A stretch of 64,000 nucleotides of DNA from Varanus komodoensis (Eukaryota > Chordata > Lepidosauria > Squamata > Varanidae): assembly GCF_004798865.1 (NCBI RefSeq), contig NW_025335568.1, forward strand, positions 4,444,852 to 4,508,851. Reading direction: 5' to 3'. Below, in pieces: positions 48,172 to 59,059 of the stretch. Position 1 is the stretch's first letter. The number at the start of each line of letters is the position of its first letter. A program made the translations under genes and the position numbers. The notes beneath the pieces are model-generated. The model did no database searches and was not told where the DNA came from. It saw only the letters and a list, made by a program, of their open reading frames with translations.

Positions 48172-49949
48172 TTCAGTTCTGTTTTGTTTCCTATGGGAAG
48201 GGATATATAAAACACTGCAGAAAACTGAATTGTGTGTTATCTATGCTGCAGCTGAGATGTATTTGTGAGGGCATCTATCTGAAATGGGAGGACACCACAG
48301 AGTATCCATTTTACACCATCACCACGGACTTGAGGGGGAAACCATTTGCTTCATGGAGAGATTCTAGTTTGGTGATAATTAAACTAGAATTTCCCAGGCT
48401 CAAATTCTGACATCTCCATTGAAGAGGATCAGGTATCAAGAGATCAATCAGAGAACCTGGAAAACTACTAATCAGAGTAGATAATACTAGATTGTCTAAC
48501 TGGACAAGTATTTTGGATATGCATGGCTTCTTACGTACTTGTGACAGCAACAAGGAGTGTGGATGGGCTTGTAGGCCTCTGAAGCAAAAGCTGGATGTTC
48601 TAAACTAGTTCATCAAGCATCAGTCCCAGGAAATGAGGTGCTTTGCAAGAGAAGAGAAAAGTTTTATTCTAAACATCCTTAAAGTTATTCCAGGGTGGAA
48701 GGAGAGAGAAAACCAACTTTAATTACTACTGTTTAAACTCCAACCAAGTTGGCCTGCACCAGCCCAGGTAAAAGGGAGTTCTGTGGCTAATAGGCTGGGC
48801 TAGGCATCAAATGATAAATAAGTCATATGCCATTGTGTCATCCCAGCATTATTGTGGAGCACTAATGACCAGTAGAAAGGGGTAGATGGGAAGCACATGT
48901 CTGCATTAAAGATTATTCTCCATTAAAATCAGTCCTTAAATATACATCAATACACATTTATTGATTTAAGTAAATGGAGATCAAGTGAGAAATGATAGCT
49001 ACAGAGGTAGTTCATATGAAAAATAAAATAAGGATTTATTGGTATGATCCACTATTATTTTGAAATGCTCTACGGGAGTGAATTAATCAGTTCCATGCCG
49101 TATGTCTAATAAAAGTTCTCAGCTATTTGCGCAGCCTGAATGCATGACATGCTATGTCAAAGATCGCTGAAAAAATAGCATAAAACAAGCAGGCACAGCT
49201 CACAACCCAAACAATTTGACCTTTACTGGACTGCCACTCTGAAGTTAAATCTCCAGTCCTCCCAGATGTCCAACTGCAAAATCCTGTTCTACAGATGCAA
49301 TTTTTCCTCCACACTCTCATTTCTAAGTGGGAAATGGGAGTGGGGGTAATGACATAGACAAAATCCAACAGGAATTCTAGATATGGTTCTTCAGTCACAC
49401 TTTACCCATACACAAAACCCTGGGTACATTTTAGGGGGACAAAGAGACCATTGCTTGTCTTAAAGAAAGATGCTTTGCAGTAACAGACACACATTTCAGA
49501 TTTTTGAAAAGGTTAAACAGACTCTTATGCTACCTTGAGCACCATCTCATACGAAATAGGCAGGATATAAATTAATTAAATAAGCAAACATGAATTAAAT
49601 CTGGAGAAGACAATTGTAGGCAGTTGTCCACTTCTCCAACTTAATTTTGGGGTTCGGAACGTGAAAGACGAGACCTCCCCCCCCCGAAAAGAAAAAGGAA
49701 GCCTCGCAATAGCAACGTACCCTGCTCGCCCTCAATTTAGGGGAAAAACACACCTGGAAAAAAGCGATCGGAAAGGCGGGGGCGCAAGAATCAGAAATGC
49801 AAGTCCAGCCCCCTACTCCTGCCTACGGAACTGGAGAGGTAATGCTTTCGTTTAACTCAACAGGATTTCAGTTTGATATCAGATAGTTTCCTTGAAATAA
49901 GAACACCCCACCCAATTTCAAAAAACGAGAAAACCGGAGCGGGTGGGGA
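48172..49949. other. No gene seen; left shoulder of CpG island
   Basis: No coding region is recognised. A weak L2-like tail (GGCAGGATATAAATTAATTAAATAA) is near 49,560. From about 49,650 CpG density rises towards the island. A plus-strand GAGAGGTAATG donor-like site at 49,838 has nothing to support it. Confidence 0.5.
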
Positions 49950-50224
49950 GAGAAAAACTGAAGGCGGGGAGGGGGGAAGAAACACACATTCAGACCCGCG
50001 ACCCCGGGCAGACCTCTGGGCCAGCGAGCGCCCCCGGACCCAGGGGGCCGCCGCCCCTCCCCCGCAAGGGGGCGCTCCCAGCCCCCCACCCTCCGGGGGG
50101 CGAGGCGCGGAGAGACCCCGCCGCCCTCCCACCCCCGGGCCGGGGCGGCGGGTGGGGCCGGAGGGAGGGGCTCCCCAACTTGGAGGGTCACGGGCGGAGG
50201 CGGCGCCGGATGACTCAGACTCAC

Positions 50225-50590
50225 CGTTGCCAAGCGATGGGGGAGGACGAGGGAGCGCGGGGCGCCGGCCGCCGCTCGCCCCTCACAGCCCCGAGGCCGG
50301 GGGGCTCCTCCGGCCCCCGCCGCGGCCGCTGCTCCGCCCCTTCCTCAGCGGCGGCTCCCGCGCCTGCCCGCCGCCCTCGCCGCCGCCGCGGAGCCGCTCC
50401 ATGCACGGGGACGCGAGGCCGGGAGCGCGGCAGTGGCAGTGGCAGCGGCAGCGGCGGCGGCGGCGGCCAGCCCGGCCTGCGCGAGCCTGCGGGCCGCCCC
50501 GAGCGCGCCGCGCCGCTCCCCTTCCCGCCGTCGGAGGCGCCTCTCCCGGACCCGGTCCCGGACCCGCACTCGGACCCGCACTCGCCCGCC
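50225..50590 (-). other. Putative first exon of an unnamed leftward gene
   Basis: The right boundary is an estimate placed 60-100 bases beyond the minus-strand CCAAT box, and the left boundary is a consensus splice donor (GGCAACG, then GTGAGTCTG, intron beginning at 50,224). No frame gives a convincing protein start that runs into the donor, so the exon is most likely a GC-rich 5' untranslated region with translation starting in a later exon. The gene would continue towards coordinate 1 and beyond, with a long first intron. A TGACTCA (AP-1-type) site lies just inside the intron at 50,211. I cannot name the gene. Confidence 0.5.
50283..50402 (-). CDS. Possible 39-codon upstream ORF
   Basis: If the exon call is right, this short frame opens with ATG in the context GTGCATGGA and reads MERLRGGGEGGG..., closing with TGA before the splice donor. 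It has no hydrophobic segment or known motif and is rich in G, R and P because of base composition. It could act as an upstream reading frame that damps translation, or mean nothing. I give it low weight. Confidence 0.15.
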   Translation of the reverse strand: MERLRGGGEGGGQAREPPLRKGRSSGRGGGRRSPPASGL

Positions 50591-50654
50591 TGCCTTCCTG
50601 CCCTCGCGGCGGCGGCGCCTCCCGCCTCAGCCCCGGACGCCTGGAAGGCGCGCG

Positions 50655-50720
50655 CCCATTGGCTCACTGAGAGGACGGCGCTGGTTGGCGGCGGCGCGCC
50701 AGGCCGCCCCGCCCACTTCC
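50655..50720 (-). promoter_or_regulatory. CCAAT box and GC/ETS sites
   Basis: On the minus strand GAGCCAATGGG (50,655-50,665) is a near-ideal NF-Y site. Just upstream of it on that strand, GGAAGTGGGCGGGGCGG (50,704-50,720) combines an ETS core with an Sp1/GC box. No TATA box is seen, as is usual for CpG-island promoters. NF-Y sites work best 60-100 bases before the start, which puts initiation at about 50,560-50,600 on the minus strand. Confidence 0.55.
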
Positions 50721-50904
50721 CCGGGCCTCGCTCGCGCGCGCGCGCTCGCTCGCTCCCCGGGCCTCTGGCGGGACGGGCGTGGACGCCCCGCCGAGGCCAC
50801 GGCGGCCGCGGGACGCTGACCTTGGGCGCGCCCGCCCGCCCGCAAGGGAAGCCCGGTTTCCAGTTTCGTTCGGGGCCGCATTCCTGCAGAGGTGTGCGCA
50901 CGCT

Positions 50905-51015
50905 CGGTTGGGCTGGATGGGGCTTACTTCTGAGTAAGCCACGCGACGCATCGGGCGGCGATTGCATGCTCGTTTACCTGGGAGTAAGGCTCATTGAGCT
51001 CATTGGAACGAATTA
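50905..51015. repeat. Inverted-core interspersed element
   Basis: GGGCTTACTTCTGAGTAAGCC is an internal palindrome at 50,921-50,941. It is followed by GATTGCATGCTCGTTTACC and TGGGAGTAAGGCTCATTGAG. The same blocks in the same or mirrored order recur at 6986, 10,480, 14,200, 31,785, 51,868, 53,758 and 60,400. I believe this is a common squamate short repeat, though I cannot name its class. Here it sits inside the CpG island shoulder. Confidence 0.55.
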
Positions 51016-51747
51016 CTCAACGGCCACGTAGGAGGTTATTTTTCAGCCCTGCCACCCCGCAGTTGAAAGTCGCTCTACGCGAGTAGCAAAGGTAGTAAAA
51101 TCTCGTTGGCACCGGGCTGTTTTCTCTCGCGCGCCGTTACCTGTGCTTCCCCCCCCTCAGGGCTGCAATCCAGGACACGGTCACATGGCGGTCAGGTCCA
51201 TGGACGTCGAGCGCCTGAGCGGGCCTCCGTAGGCTTGTTCCGCGGACCTCGCCCACGCCTCCTGTGCCCAGCTCCCCCGCACCTGGAAGAAAAACAAAGT
51301 CCCACAGCATGTGGCGCCTGCGTCCGGTTTCCTCTCGGCGCGCCCGCGCTGGCGCCCTGCGTTCTCTGGCCCCCCAGGATACAAGTTGCCGAATCGGCCG
51401 CAAGCGGCGGGCCGGGCCGGGGCATCCTTAAGAAAAGCCCCGCCGCAGTCGATGCAGACGTGGCCCGATCGATGCTCCCCGATCGCGACCCGAACCACGC
51501 GCGGCCGGGCTGGGGCAAACCGTGGAGCCTTCCCGGTGTGCGCTGGCGTTAAGGGCCGCTGCAGGCAAAGAGGCGATCCACAGAAGAGACGGAGGTGAGG
51601 ATCGGGTGTTGCGCAGGATCGGTCTTCTGAAGTCGCCGGGGTGGCCAGGTGAGGGGCAGGAGAGGAAGCAGGGGCACTAGAGGGGGAAGGACTCCACCTG
51701 CGGCCCCAATGACAAGCCTTTGCATGACTGACAGCTCCACATCCTAC

Positions 51748-51826
51748 ACATAGAAACAGAGCAAGTCAGAAGGGGTCTCCGAGGCCATCTAGTCTGACCC
51801 CCGGCTCCAGCCAGCTCCTTGCCTCC
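51748..51826 (-). repeat. CR1 3' end fragment, minus strand
   Basis: ACATAGAAACAGAGCAAGTC, AGAAGGGGTCTCCGAGGCC and ATCTAGTCTGACCCCCGGCT are the reverse of the CR1 terminus at 48-137 and 57,342-57,480. Confidence 0.75.
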
Positions 51827-54027
51827 TTAGACTCTCCCATTGCTTCCCAGCAATTCTATTACTGTGCAGCCAGATCCTGGTCCTGCTTACTTCCAAGTAA
51901 ATCCTACCACTTGCAGCACTGCAAGCTTTAACTTTTTGCCAGTTGGCTCGAAGTCAGGATGGAAAGCCAGTTTCTGAAGAGCTCAGCCATCCATTGTTTG
52001 GCAAGTGTTTGAATCCTTCAGGCAGGTGAGGGAGAAGCAGAATGGAGCCTCTACTTCTGAAGACCCACTGGGGAAGAATGGCCTCCAAGCGGCTTTGAGT
52101 TTCACCCTTGCAACTGGTTGCGTACTGCTGGAGACAGACTTGGGCTTGTGTGGAACTTTGATCTCCTACACAAAACTGATTCATCTGTCCGTGTCTGTAT
52201 GTGTTTTCTGCTCCCCCACAAACATGCACGGAACAGCGCCACCTTATTTATAATAGCTTTGCGCTACAGAGGGAGTGATCCTATGGCCCCTAGGAAGGGC
52301 CAGAGGGTACTTTGGATTGCCAGGTCTGAAGTCGGAGGCAGTCTTCCCACCGTGGAGCGAGCAAGACTCTCTGGCCACTTCCCCCACAGCTAGCACTGAG
52401 ACAACTGCAGCGGCTGCCTCTTCAAGGTTGGACACGCAACCTCAGAGACACAGGACAGGGGGAAGAGGGGGGAGGAGGAGACTGCAGAGCTCAGAGTGCA
52501 AGATATCTCACTCCGGAGCTCCCCAGGTGAGCCGCTGAAAAAGGCTGTCTGGTGAAAATGCCCAGCAGGGAAGCCAGGGAGGCCTCCGTCACGCCTCCAG
52601 CTCCCCACAGGCAGGTCATGAGCCTCCAGGCATGGGTGCTTACGAAAATCAAGGGTGCAGCCCCTGCCGTTGCACCCTCAGCAGCTCACCTTAATGTGCG
52701 GCACAATATGGAACAAATATCAAAACCCTTTGAACTATTAAGGCCGGGGAAAGCTTGAGTGACTAGGTATGTTCTCAAGAGTTAAATTTACAACTTCCTG
52801 CTGTTTCTGCTTCTCAGATCTCACGCAAGAGAGTGTTCCAGCGGGCTGGTGCCACCACCAAGAAGGCCACTGATACACTTCCCCCTGGTGACTTGCCATT
52901 TGCTGCACAAAGTGGGTGCCAAGCAGCATAAGTGCAATTCCACCCACAGGTGAGGCACATCAGACTGGGATGTACCTTCAGTGGAGAGTCACCAAGTTCC
53001 AGTTCAGCACTGTGGGCTATGCAGGCACAGATGTTTCCTGCATCAGTTGCAATGATCATGACAGCCCTAAACATTCCCCAAAGAAGCAAAACCACCAGGA
53101 CCTGATTTATTCCCCTACAATTCCACACAGAAGCTGCAGAGGGAAAGTAGAAGCTAAGCCAAGTGTCAGTTCTCCTGAATTAGCTTAGCAGAACTGCTGA
53201 ATTCTACTCATCTCTAGCTTTCAATGCAAACAGAAAAGGAGGGGGACAGATGATGTGAATATTTATCCATATGGATAAATGTTCTAGTTTCCCTGACTTT
53301 TAATTATCTGGATATATTTATAGCATTAAGATTTTAATTGCTTTTTCTTACTATGCAATGTAAGGCCTGGGCTAATTAGGCTGCAGTCTTGTGACAGCAG
53401 AGCTAGGCAATATGGACCCCTTTCTTAGCGGCTGTGAAGGTGCCCTATTTCTCTCACTTTAAAAAGAGAAAAAGAAATTAACACCTTTTCTTACTAGCAT
53501 CTGGGATTGCAGTGAAATAGGCTGCCAGTGCTGAAAAGAAGGTCCAAAGATTGCCTTTTGCCTGTTGGAGGGCAATGCAGTCTCCAAACCCTGCCACTCC
53601 ATGTATCAGGACTAAATTTCGGATATAAGGAGACAATAGGCAAAGGAAGAGGGAAACTAACCACCCAGGACTGAGAAAAGGAAGCAGTCTGTTCAGCTGT
53701 CTGCCAGACAACTTGGGTAGGGTAACAAACTATGGGCTAACCATGGGTTAAACAGACCAGGCCAGGGGGGCTTACTTTTGAACAGACGTGCATAGAATTG
53801 CACATGTATTTGTTCTAAGACTGCAATGCATGCGCATTTGCTTGAGAGTAAGCCTTGCTAGACACCACAGGATTTACAGAAGATAGGGTTCAGGTATAAA
53901 TACTTATTTCAACACTTTCTGCCCGTGGTTATCAGGTCTTGTACTCGAGTGCCTTGATAAGTCCTGGTCCCAGCAGTGGAAAATTATATGTGGACGGATA
54001 TGGTGAACAGGGATGGGATGGCTTTGG
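51827..54027. other. No clear gene; possible divergent transcript exon
   Basis: No protein-coding gene is recognised. On the plus strand 52,391-52,525 is bounded by CTTCCCCCACAG and by CCCCAG then GTGAGC, a good splice-site pair. It could be an exon of a non-coding transcript leaving the CpG island to the right. Other plus-strand donor-like sites (GGCCAGGTGAGG near 51,646; GCAGGTGAGG near 52,024) exist too, so the evidence is weak. Inverted-core repeats lie at 51,868-51,912 and 53,758-53,890. Confidence 0.35.
53758..53890. repeat. Inverted-core element, two facing halves
   Basis: The left half (GGGCTTACTTTTGAACAGAC, GTGCATAGAATTGCAC) is answered by a right half in mirrored order (GACTGCAATGCATGCGCATT, TGCTTGAGAGTAAGCC). 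Together they make an imperfect foldback of roughly 100 bases. It is the most complete example in the window of the family at 50,905. Confidence 0.55.
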
Positions 54028-54150
54028 GCCAGTCACTCATTCTCAGCCCATCCTACCTCACAGGGTTGTTGTGAGGATAATGTAATTTGCCTTGGATTCC
54101 TCACAAGAGGAAGAAAGGGAGGATGTAAATGCAATGGAATCATCATCATC
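54028..54150 (+). mobile_element. tRNA-type SINE body, plus strand
   Basis: TTTGGGCCAGTCACTCATTC, TCAGCCCATCCTACCTCACA, GGGTTGTTGTGAGGATAA and then CCTTGGATTCCTCACAAGAG is the central and 3' part of the second SINE family. The tRNA head is missing or unrecognisable. Confidence 0.75.
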
Positions 54151-54984
54151 GCAACCACCTTTGGTCCCTTGCAGAAGGGAAAAGGTAAGATATAAAAACC
54201 AGGTAATGACAGGATAATAATATCTGAAGAGGCCTCAATGGCAGCATCTCCATTATTTCCCAGGAAGCCTCAATGGCAGTAATCAGCCGCAGAGCCCTGT
54301 GACACTGCAGCAGTTTTCTGAAGGGGAGGGGATCAATGAACACCCCCCAGATTTCAGCTACCGCCAAGCTATTAAGCCACGGGATGAGACCTCTTCCTTC
54401 CATTTTGAAGAACAGCTCTTTCTCGGTGGTTTTCTCTAGCTGTCTTTAAGCTCAACATGCCTCACAATTTCCTGCAGTGTGGCCCGGGGTCCCCTGCTCA
54501 ACTCCCATCATGAATCTTAAAGCAGCCTTCCTTCAGGGCATCCAGAAGGTACCCAGCTGAGGAAGCTAGAGTTGAAGCATGGAAAGACAGAAGACTCTCC
54601 CCCCAAAAGGGCAGCCTGTTGTGGTGGTCTCTGTGCGGGTGGGATGGGAGCATGAACGGGCACTTCCCCCTTTGGATTTTGGCCCCCACACCACCTACGT
54701 GCAGCTCCGAGCACTTTACTCTGAGAGCAAGGGGGCGTTGCGGTGCTGATGGGGACTGATCTTCCGTCCTTGCTGTGAACACTTCCTTGAGGAAACCCCT
54801 CTGAACTTGACGGGACTTGCATTCTATTCATTTTCGCAAAGGATAACCGCTAATTTTGCATGCACTGTGCTGTCTGAAGGGAGACACTCCTTGGATTAGG
54901 CTGCTAATCTGGCCCAATGAGAGAGCTTCAGCAGCAGATTGGCAGAGAAATGGAATGCATGAAATGCGCAAAATTACATGCTGC

Positions 54985-55230
54985 AACACAGTGGTTCTAC
55001 TCAAAATCTTGCCAGTTTTGGAGTACGACTTGGGAGATCCAGGTTCTCATCTCCACTCAGCTCACTGGGTGATTTTGGGCCAGTCATGGACTTTTAGCCT
55101 GCCCTACCACACAGGGTTGTTGTTGTGAGGAGAAAACGGAGGGCAGACTTTTGTAGACCACCTTGGATTCCTTGCCAGAGGAAGAGCACAGGGTAGAAGT
55201 TTAATATAACAGTGGCAGTAAATAAATGAG
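54985..55230 (+). mobile_element. tRNA-type SINE, plus strand, near full length
   Basis: A decayed head (CACAGTGGTTCTACTC and CCAGGTTCTCATCTCCAC) leads into CTGGGTGATTTTGGGCCAGTC, CCTACCACACAGGGTTGTTG and GACCACCTTGGATTCC, and ends in AGTAAATAAATG. It is the same family as 54,028 and, reversed, 57,245-57,825. Confidence 0.78.
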
Positions 55231-56084
55231 TCCACACCTGTGTGTCGTGTTTCCCAACATCCTCTTGGGAAAGGGTTCAGGGATGCAGGACCTTGGTACA
55301 GTCCCCAAAAGTGAATGTTGTTTCGAAGGGCTGCCAAGGCAGTTCGCCTCTGAAATTCAAGCACACCCAGATGAGAGATGTGGATTAGTGAGAAGGGAAG
55401 CCGGGGGGGTTGGAATTGGGGTTGAGGGCATTGGATCAGGGAAGACAGAGGAGAGGGAAAGCGCCTGGGAAGTTCTTCGGGAAGTTCTTTTATCAGAATG
55501 ATTTCAGCCCACCTGCTTTTAGTGAGTGCGACAAGACACACTTCGCGGCCCGCGGTTTGCCTTTTTCCGGCTCTCCATTTTGCACTGCTGCGCTTCTTCC
55601 CATACGGTTGGATAAGCTCAGTCAGTTCTCTGTTCTCTCCTTTGGGCTGGAAACAGGGAACCTGCCAGCATCAAGCTCGGAACACCACAAAAGGAAACAT
55701 TGCGCTATGGGTGTTTGTTTGCCTTCGCACCGGATGGCCTTGTAATCTTTCCCAGCTGTGTGAAGCAACCGGGAAGCCCCCTGAGCCTCGATGCCACCTG
55801 GCGGCACAGGACGGAATTGCAGGCGGGCCTGCCGAGCGCCACGGCTCCGGATTTCCCGGTGGATATTCTTTTTCACAGCGCGTTTCCTTTGCATGCAAGA
55901 AGCAGTTACAGTCCTTACAGTAACCCTGAATGCTAAAAGGAAGGTGTGCAGTTGTGATACTGCAAAAACAGCCAACAGTCTGGTGGTGTGGCAACGCAGG
56001 GTTTCCTCATGGGGACATTTGGAAAGCTGAGAAAATGCTGTGGGCACCAGCACAAAATGACGTCACAGTCGCTTTTTGGTTTTG
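55231..56084. other. No gene recognised
   Basis: Five overlapping frames of 78-145 codons crowd both strands at 55.1-56.1 kb. The region is moderately GC-rich with scattered CpGs near 55,540 and 55,800. None has a domain I know, and none is favoured by splice sites. Confidence 0.45.
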
Positions 56085-56250
56085 ATTTTGTTGTTATTCT
56101 TGATTTTTTAAAATTTTCTTTCATTTGTGAATTGTTACTGGTTTTATGTGTATATTTAACTATTGTTATCCCGTTAAATTATCTGCTTTTGATTTTTGTA
56201 AGCTGCCCTGAGATGCTTTTGCATATAGGGTGGGGTATAAATATTTTAAA
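56085..56250 (+). repeat. L2-like LINE 3' end
   Basis: A T-rich stretch leads to GATTTTTGTAAGCTGCCCTG, AGATGCTTTTGCATATAGGG and TGGGGTATAAATATTTTAAA. This is the same terminal block as at 48,040. A GGACAGAA/CAGA run follows to about 56,290. Confidence 0.65.
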
Positions 56251-56599
56251 GAAAGGAAGGACAGAAGGACAGAAGACAGACAGACAGACGAGCCACCACA
56301 CGTCTTTCACTGTCTGAGATTCAACAGCAGCTGCACGCTTTTCGGCCCAGTCCAAAGATCTGAGCCAAGATGGCTTGCATGCCGGATCAGGACCTGATGC
56401 TCACCAGGAGATTTTGCGTGAGTCACTAACAGCCCGGCCTACCTCACCGTGGTCTTGTGCAGATAAAAGGACAATGAGAAGAACCATGCTCAGAGAAACA
56501 GCAGTTACAGGTGGTGAATAAAGGTACTCTGCAGTTTGCTTTTTGGAAGAAGAGAACAGCCTGTCACAGTTCGGGCTTGCTCAAGATGGCTGCTATCGA

Positions 56600-56903
56600 G
56601 CAAGAGGAAGGTCAAGATCTCGCTGATACCAGAGTGTAGCACACGGAATAATCAATTCAGGTTGCGACAGCCCAGATTCAGGCTGGACATCAGGAAAAGC
56701 TTCCTCTCTGTCAGAGCAATAGGACAGTGGAACCAGCTGCCTGGAGGGGTGGGGGGCTCTCCCACACTGGAGACATTCAGGATGAAACTGGGCAGCCACC
56801 TGAGTGGGATGGTGTGAACAGGTGTCCTGCAACAGCGGGGGGGTGGACCCATGGCCTTCATGGCCCCTTCCAACTCTACTCTTCTATGATCCTATGATTC
56901 TAA
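56600..56903 (+). mobile_element. CR1 LINE 3' end
   Basis: The end of a CR1 frame is readable: NNQFRLRQPRFRLDIRKSFL, then SVRAIGQWNQLPGGVGGSPT and LETFRMKLGSHLSGM. The CR1 3' end GACCCATGGCCTTCATGGCC follows, with a tail CTTCTATGATCCTATGATTC. It is a different CR1 subfamily from the 42-kb copy and about the same type as 13,427-13,763. Confidence 0.88.
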
Positions 56904-57244
56904 GTGGGGCTCCCATGAATCAGTGGATGGATTTAGATGTTGCAGCCCTGAGCAAGGAAGCGTGAAATTGATTGAAAAGAGCCCTGTGTGCCTCTGTTGC
57001 ATTACAGGATTACAGCTGCACAGAGAACCTGGCTTTATCCAGTGGCGAAGCTCACACACCACCACTCTTTCCATTTCCCAAAGGCTCTGCTCACTTACCT
57101 GAGGAGAAGGATAGAATCATCCAGTTGGAAAGGGCCAGGAAGGCCACTGGGTCTTAACTCCCTGCACATTTCAGGTCTCCAGGGTAAAGCATCTGTAGCA
57201 GATTCCTGTTCAGTGCATCCATATGCCTGTCTGTTTATATTATG

Positions 57245-57825
57245 AGATTGATTGATTAATTTTATTTATTTTTCGATTTATATCCTGCCTTTATCCTACA
57301 AAGGGCTCAAGGCAGCTTACATCATTCTCCTCCTCCATCTTGAGGCCCCATCGGTGTGGGTGTTCAAGGATAGGCTGGACGTCCACATGGTGGGCATGTC
57401 GTGAGCGGAGCCGGCTGGAGCTGGGGGTCAGACTAGATGGCCCAGGAGACCCCTTCTGACTCGCTCTGTTTCTATGTTTCTATCTTATCCCCACAACAAC
57501 CCTGTGAGGTAGGTTGGGCTGAGAACCTGTGAGTGGCCCAAAGTCACCCAGGTGGCTCCATGGCTGAGCGGGCACTAGAACCCAGATTGTCTGAGTCCCA
57601 GTCCCATGCTCTTAACCACTACACCACACTGCCTCTCATTCTGCCTCTCCTGCTCTCAGTATTATGCCCACAACAACCCTGTGAGGTAGGTTGGGCTGAG
57701 AGGCTGGGACTGGCCCACAGTCACCCAGGTGGCTCCATGGCTAAGCGGGGACTAGAACCCAGGTCATCTTGAGTCCCAGTTCAATGCTCTTAACCACTAC
57801 ACCACACTGCCTCTCCCAGATTCTT
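57245..57825 (-). mobile_element. SINE with duplicated head, interrupted by CR1
   Basis: On the minus strand the head (GTGGTGTAGTGGTTAAGAGC, then GGGTTCTAGTCCC) is present twice. The units at 57,661-57,817 and 57,483-57,637 are about 155 bases each and roughly 90% alike by eye, and both keep A- and B-box-like pieces. The unit at 57,483 continues, after an inserted CR1, into the SINE 3' part at 57,245-57,341 (ATGTAAGCTGCCTTGAGCCC, AGGATATAAATCG). Either one SINE's head was duplicated in tandem, or a second copy inserted beside the first. Confidence 0.82.
57342..57480 (+). mobile_element. CR1 3' end inserted into a SINE
   Basis: GGTGTTCAAGGATAGGCTGG starts the recognisable CR1 coding end, followed by GTGGGCATGTCGTGAGCGGA, GTCAGACTAGATGGCC and a TTTCTATGTTTCTAT tail. 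SINE sequence stops at CCTCCTCCATC on the left and resumes at TTATCCCCAC on the right. ATCTT occurs at both junctions, a possible very short target duplication or microhomology. It is the same CR1 subfamily as 48-137. Confidence 0.85.
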
Positions 57826-59059
57826 CCTTCATCTTAGCTAAAAATGGTGACCTTGCCAGTTATATACCCACCCACAATGGCACAAGGAACTCAGTCCTGG
57901 AGGAAACCAGAAAGTCGATTCTGTCCCACTGCATGTGGTCAAGCCACTGGAATATGCTTGCACTGCAGAGGCAAAAACAAGAAGTGGTTGGATTGGATTA
58001 GCACAAAACCAACCCCTGCTTGATCAACAGATCTTCTCACAAAATGAGATGTGGCAGTAAATACACAGCAAAGAGATGGCAGACCTGATTCCAGATGCAT
58101 GGGGGGGGGGGCGAGATCTAGGCAGTGGAGATGAGAGAAGAGGAGGCAGCCCTAAAATACGTGTATGGCCAGTGCCCTGGATGATCAATTGGGCTCCTAT
58201 GCCTGTGTTTTGAGGTTTGGAACAACACAAGCACGAATGGTTTGCTGTCTGTTAAGAACTGGAATTGCACTGGTGAACTTCGTGAAGGAGCAATTGCTCT
58301 CAGGTAGGGCATTTTCCCCTAATTTAAAGGCACTGTATGAAAAATTTCACTAATAAAGTGGAAACAGTATTTCAGTAAGAAAGATGCCATTCTTCAGACT
58401 GAGAACCTTTTTTTTTTTTTTTTTTTTGGCAAGGGTTTTAGTAATAGGCCAGAGAAGGAAAAGCAATCTTACAGGAAATGTTGCCATTCTCCTTGGGAAC
58501 AATTTTACGCCCATGTAAAGTAGCGATGGTATTTTGGCAAAATAAACAGATACGATTTTTGACCAAAAGTAAAGATTGCGTTCGATTGCATGAAATGGTA
58601 GACTACATTTTGATGGAATGCTGTCATCCCAAAATTCTGTGTTCTTTCATTTCTGTGAACTTGCACAGACCGTTATAATGCAAGCGACCAAAGCTGCGAC
58701 TGAGTTCAGCATCCATTGGGATTTTGTCAGTGGTCAGAATCCTAAGCTAATGAATCTGACATGCTTCTGCCTAGCAGTCTCATCACAAGTTAAATACAAA
58801 TATATGACAATATTTAAGAGCAAACAACTGCCCCTCCCCCCGCACCAAGAATGTGGCAAGAACTATAAGGGCACTTTTAAGAAATTCTTGTATTCTGGGA
58901 TGGATTAGCAAGCCACAGGTGAAAACATCACAGCTGATGTGGCACATGGAATATTCTGCCCTGTTAAGCATATTTCAGCCACAGAAAAGCTTATTTGTGA
59001 CCATGAAGAATGTGACACAAAAGTACGTCTTTGTGAGCAGCAGACTGTCAAGAACTATC
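57826..59059. other. No gene seen; T20 run
   Basis: No recognisable gene. A G11 run is at 58,101 and a run of about 20 T at 58,408-58,427. The 62- to 96-codon frames have no known domain. Confidence 0.5.

Larger units (their letters stand above)
49950..51600. promoter_or_regulatory. CpG island at a host gene start
   Basis: GC and CpG density jump sharply, with the densest part at about 50,000-50,860 (long runs of GCGGCGGCGG, CCGCCGCCGC and CGCGCGCGCG) and a softer shoulder to 51,600. In a vertebrate genome this marks a promoter that is unmethylated in the germ line. Long frames of 248, 265 and 362 codons cross it on both strands. They are what GC-rich DNA gives by chance, since stop codons are AT-rich. 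Signals inside the island favour leftward transcription, but CpG islands are often bidirectional. Confidence 0.92.

Noticed and set aside
49873-51031. Frames of 265 and 362 codons (plus) and 248 codons (minus) in the CpG island
   Set aside because: They overlap on both strands, consist of low-complexity R/P/G/A runs and have no domain. High GC removes stop codons by chance.
57483-57817. Tandem units resembling a direct-repeat array
   Set aside because: There are only two units, each a SINE head with polymerase III boxes. It is not CRISPR-like and this is a vertebrate genome.
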